The notes under the pieces: model-generated | What the model was told of the DNA's origin: nothing | What the model saw: only the letters and a program-made list of their open reading frames with translations | Databases searched by the model: none | Origin: Pilasporangium apinafurcum | Lineage: Eukaryota; Oomycota; Peronosporomycetes; Pythiales; Pythiaceae | Assembly: GCA_001600495.1 (NCBI GenBank) | Contig: BCKE01000073.1 | Span: 115,699 to 179,698, forward strand | Direction: 5' to 3' | DNA length: 64,000 bases | In this document: in pieces, positions 61,560 to 64,000 of the stretch | How positions within the stretch are numbered: the stretch's first letter is position 1 | Layout of the letters: each line of letters begins with the position of its first letter | Made by a program: the position numbers and the translations under genes

Positions 61560-62144
61560 GGCAAATGGTGTTGAAGCAACACTCAATGGATTGTCGCTAA
61601 GACGTGGGGTGGTAAATGCTTCAATTCAATATGCTTCGCTATTGAGAAGCTCGAAACGATTCATTCAAGAGACACCACCGAAATGAGAAATTCTCAAACT
61701 CCTGAGAAGTACCTTGTGGTGTATACTTGATTTTTCTAACTCCATATATCTTAACCTTTTTTCCTCACCCAAGGTGTATAATTTCATTTTTCTGGAAACG
61801 CAATTGATCGTCAACATGGTCTTTCAAAATGATTGCACACGCAGCAAGAGCCACCAAGGAATCTCTCCATCTAATGAATCCTAAGTCGCCAAAGAAGTCG
61901 GTTGCTCATTGGCACAGTTATTGGTGGCATGGTGTACCGCCAACACGAATGTATCGACCGTGATCCTCGGTGCGACCAATTGGATGAAAAGCTCAAGGCT
62001 CTGAAATTTGTGGACAAAATTACGCCGGAGATCAAAGAAAAGATTGAGGCTATCGTTCAATTCCAGTTAGTGGCTGAGATTCCAATGGAGCCATTCCTGA
62101 CACACATCTGCGGGCAGTGGATCTACGTTGGTCCAAGGATTTAA
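61560..62144 (+). pseudogene. Aldo-keto reductase (Kv-beta-like) pseudogene, C-terminal part
   Basis: The frame at 61885-61980 reads VAKEVGCSLAQLLVAWC then NVSTVILGATN, the conserved C-terminal block of aldo-keto reductases of the potassium-channel beta-subunit type. A shift of frame follows immediately, and the reading continues as QLDEKLKALKFVDKITPEIK up to 62144, the expected next part. Upstream, NGVEATLNGLSL at about 61570 resembles GVEASLKRLGL of the same family. The N-terminal half is not recognisable. It lies just 3' of the NmrA-type reductase. Confidence 0.65.
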
Positions 62145-63379
62145 ACGCAAGCACAGTTTAGCTCATGGAAGCCAAACAAAAAGATAATGTAACGAGAAAT
62201 CGCAGTTTGTACTTGAGCACGCATATGGATTGAGACGGATGTCTGGATCATAACATGTACTTATGTCCACTCGTATTATTGTACCTCAATGTGTCTGGTT
62301 TTCCTTGTTGGTTGGTTTACTTCGTATAATGTTTACGGTTTGTTTGTTCTTAATTTCACTTAAGCGAGGATGGCATGCATTATGACTTTGCTCGTGTTTT
62401 TTCGAAGGAGAGGCGAAATCATCACGTGCCATGCGACTTTGTCGTATTGAAGTGTGAACATGAATGCAAGTTGTTGACATCTATACTTAAGGGACGTACT
62501 ACTATTTCCTTGCTATATGGGTTTCGTCTGAGTCAAAAGAGGTGTTTATTGCTTATAATCTCGATATCTGTGTCCGATGCATATCTCTCTACTTAGAACC
62601 ACATAGAAAACGATCGCCGCAAGCATAGTGCGAAAAGGTAGGTTCCAGAAGCGCACATCTGGTCAGAACATTATTAACGGTTCATAAAAAGATAGACTCT
62701 GGACCATCAAGTTAAATTTCTAGAAGATTCAGGATAGTTGTAGAAGGAATGCTTAGCAATAAGAATACATAGCTGTTAACAAATGGATAATCAGTAGGTA
62801 GTTCAAACCAGAAACACGATCACTTTCCAATTGCCCACCTACCTTATAATCTCTACACGTCAATATCAGCAGAACTATTTGTCGCCCTGCAGAAAATGAA
62901 ATAGCGGAAGAATCCTCAGAATCTACTCTTTTATGCCAAGTGGAGTGCTCGTTGCTAAACCCAGTAGAACCTAACTTACACTGTAAAAGAGGATGTACTT
63001 CATATAGTACTAATTGACTTCTACTTGTACACTTGGGGAAAAGGTTAAAGTATCTGATTAAAGCCACGCCAATATATCGAACCATCGCGTAGAAGTCAGT
63101 GTCTCACTATCCTGCACTTTCAAGTGGTACGTTCCTATGATCTACATTCGGCATATTTGCCGTAAGTATATTATTGATAATTGCACATGTATGTGGTAAT
63201 AGGATACCCTCTTAGTGTAATTTACCGTTGCACGTCATCTACGCCTAAGGAGATCCTCATAGATGCCAAAGATGCCAAAGATACCAAAGTACCGGACACC
63301 TACTCCCTCTTGGGCCTATAACACCAGTAAAGCTGGCAGGACTCCTCGAAGAAGGCGACTTCGATATTTTTTTGCTTTA
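62145..63379. other. Intergenic stretch
   Basis: No gene recognised. The minus frame at 62753-63085 was considered and rejected. The last few hundred bases lie immediately 3' of the TnpB/Fanzor-type gene and would include any guide-RNA region. Confidence 0.4.
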
Positions 63380-64000
63380 TCAAGCGAAGTGTTCGCGCAA
63401 GATAGATCCGCCGATATTCTTGTGGAAGATGTTCTTTGCGGCACTTACATCACGATCGTGATCAAACGTACACTTCTTGCATTTGAATGTCTCGCTTTCA
63501 CTGAGTCTCTTGTTGATCTTCCCGCAGCGTGAGCACGAGATGGACGTGTATCTCTCACAGACTTCTTCCAAGTGTCCGCCTGTGCGCTCCATCTTCTGTG
63601 TTAGGAGCATTCTGAACTGATAATGTGACTGAGCCAACATCATCCGCGTCGTCGGACTTGAAATCTTGCGCTTGCGTCCACGTACTGTCAGCATCTCCTC
63701 TGGCTCCCATAAGTTTCTTGGTGTTGCATCTTCAACTTCCTCACATACATATCTCGCAGACATCTTTTTGTCTGAAACGTTGGTAACAGTACCTCATGAT
63801 AATTGTCGCTCAGCCANCGCGAGAGCTTCTGGTGCATATCATTGACCATCCGTGACACCTTTCTCAACAGAAACCGAATCTTGCGTCGCAGACGATAACG
63901 CTGACGTTTGCTCGTGCGTATTCTTTGTCGTGCTTGCTTCTTCGCAGTCCGTGTCCGTGTCTTACAAAATCTCTTGCAATTACAGNCGGACTTCTTGCAT
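63380..64000 (-). pseudogene. TnpB/Fanzor-type RNA-guided nuclease, C-terminal part, frameshifted, runs off the window
   Basis: From the right edge, one minus-strand frame reads a basic region (KRQRYRLRRKIRFLLRK), then VNDMHQKLSRWL and NYHEVLLPTFQTK. The reading then shifts one base at a T-run (63775-63779) and continues as MSARYV...SSPTTRMMLAQSHYQFRMLL. The C-terminus has YTSISCSRCGKIN, a second KCKKC pair (zinc ribbon) and DRDVSAAKNIF, which carries the last RuvC aspartate. This order matches the OrfB/TnpB end of IS607-type and Fanzor nucleases, especially the eukaryotic and giant-virus forms with LPxFxT. Two ambiguous bases nearby (63818, 63986) mean the frameshift may be a sequencing error. 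TnpB and Fanzor cut DNA guided by an RNA encoded next to the gene. Confidence 0.8.

Noticed and set aside
62753-63085. Minus-strand frame considered as a retroelement reverse-transcriptase relic
   Set aside because: No YVDD or other diagnostic motif could be placed.

Overview
The window reads as nuclear DNA of an oomycete, most likely a Saprolegniales-type water mould (inference; no marker gene settles the genus). The support is: short GT-AG introns of about 63-107 nt, a MinC septum-site protein that several protist mitochondria keep, paired WRKY19-like Cys/His repeat proteins, a GH17 glucanase, an ERGIC/thioredoxin fusion PDI, and large intronless ankyrin-type paralogues with HENRTEGCT repeats.

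Layout. 1-2.2 kb: a 1,462-bp unit (386-1847) that recurs inverted at 44721-46182, followed by a foldback hairpin element. The unit carries a small secreted-protein gene with a decayed Gly/Tyr-rich tail. 2.9-9.4 kb: two WRKY19-like genes around a gene-poor stretch with a Copia-like relic. 11.1-20.1 kb: a compact housekeeping block with a zinc-ribbon/coiled-coil protein, a 1,424-aa IQ/WW protein, a mitochondrial GCK-domain protein and MinC. 20.5-35.2 kb: seven intact ankyrin-type paralogues in mixed orientation. 36-40.9 kb: an OSCA/TMEM63 channel and a PDIL5-4-like protein. 42.2-43.9 kb: an eighth paralogue with a relic beside it. 46.7-49.3 kb: VPS16. 49.7-59.8 kb: the ninth paralogue among many decayed copies, plus a secreted GH17 glucanase. 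60-62.1 kb: a five-exon NmrA-type reductase and an aldo-keto reductase pseudogene. 63.4-64 kb: the C-terminal part of a TnpB/Fanzor-type nuclease, running off the window and broken by one apparent frameshift.

The unique genes serve unrelated cell functions: mitochondrial division and biogenesis, vacuolar tethering, ER redox and cargo, mechanosensing, and wall remodelling. The accessory theme is a birth-and-death array of one lineage-specific family, nine intact members and at least nine relics, threaded between unique genes and mixed with inverted duplications, TIR elements, a hairpin element and a Fanzor-type gene. The most novel items are the ankyrin-type family (its N- and C-terminal modules match no domain I can name), the Fanzor relative, and the mobile-looking unit carrying a secreted peptide. 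Splice sites were read by eye and no database search was possible.
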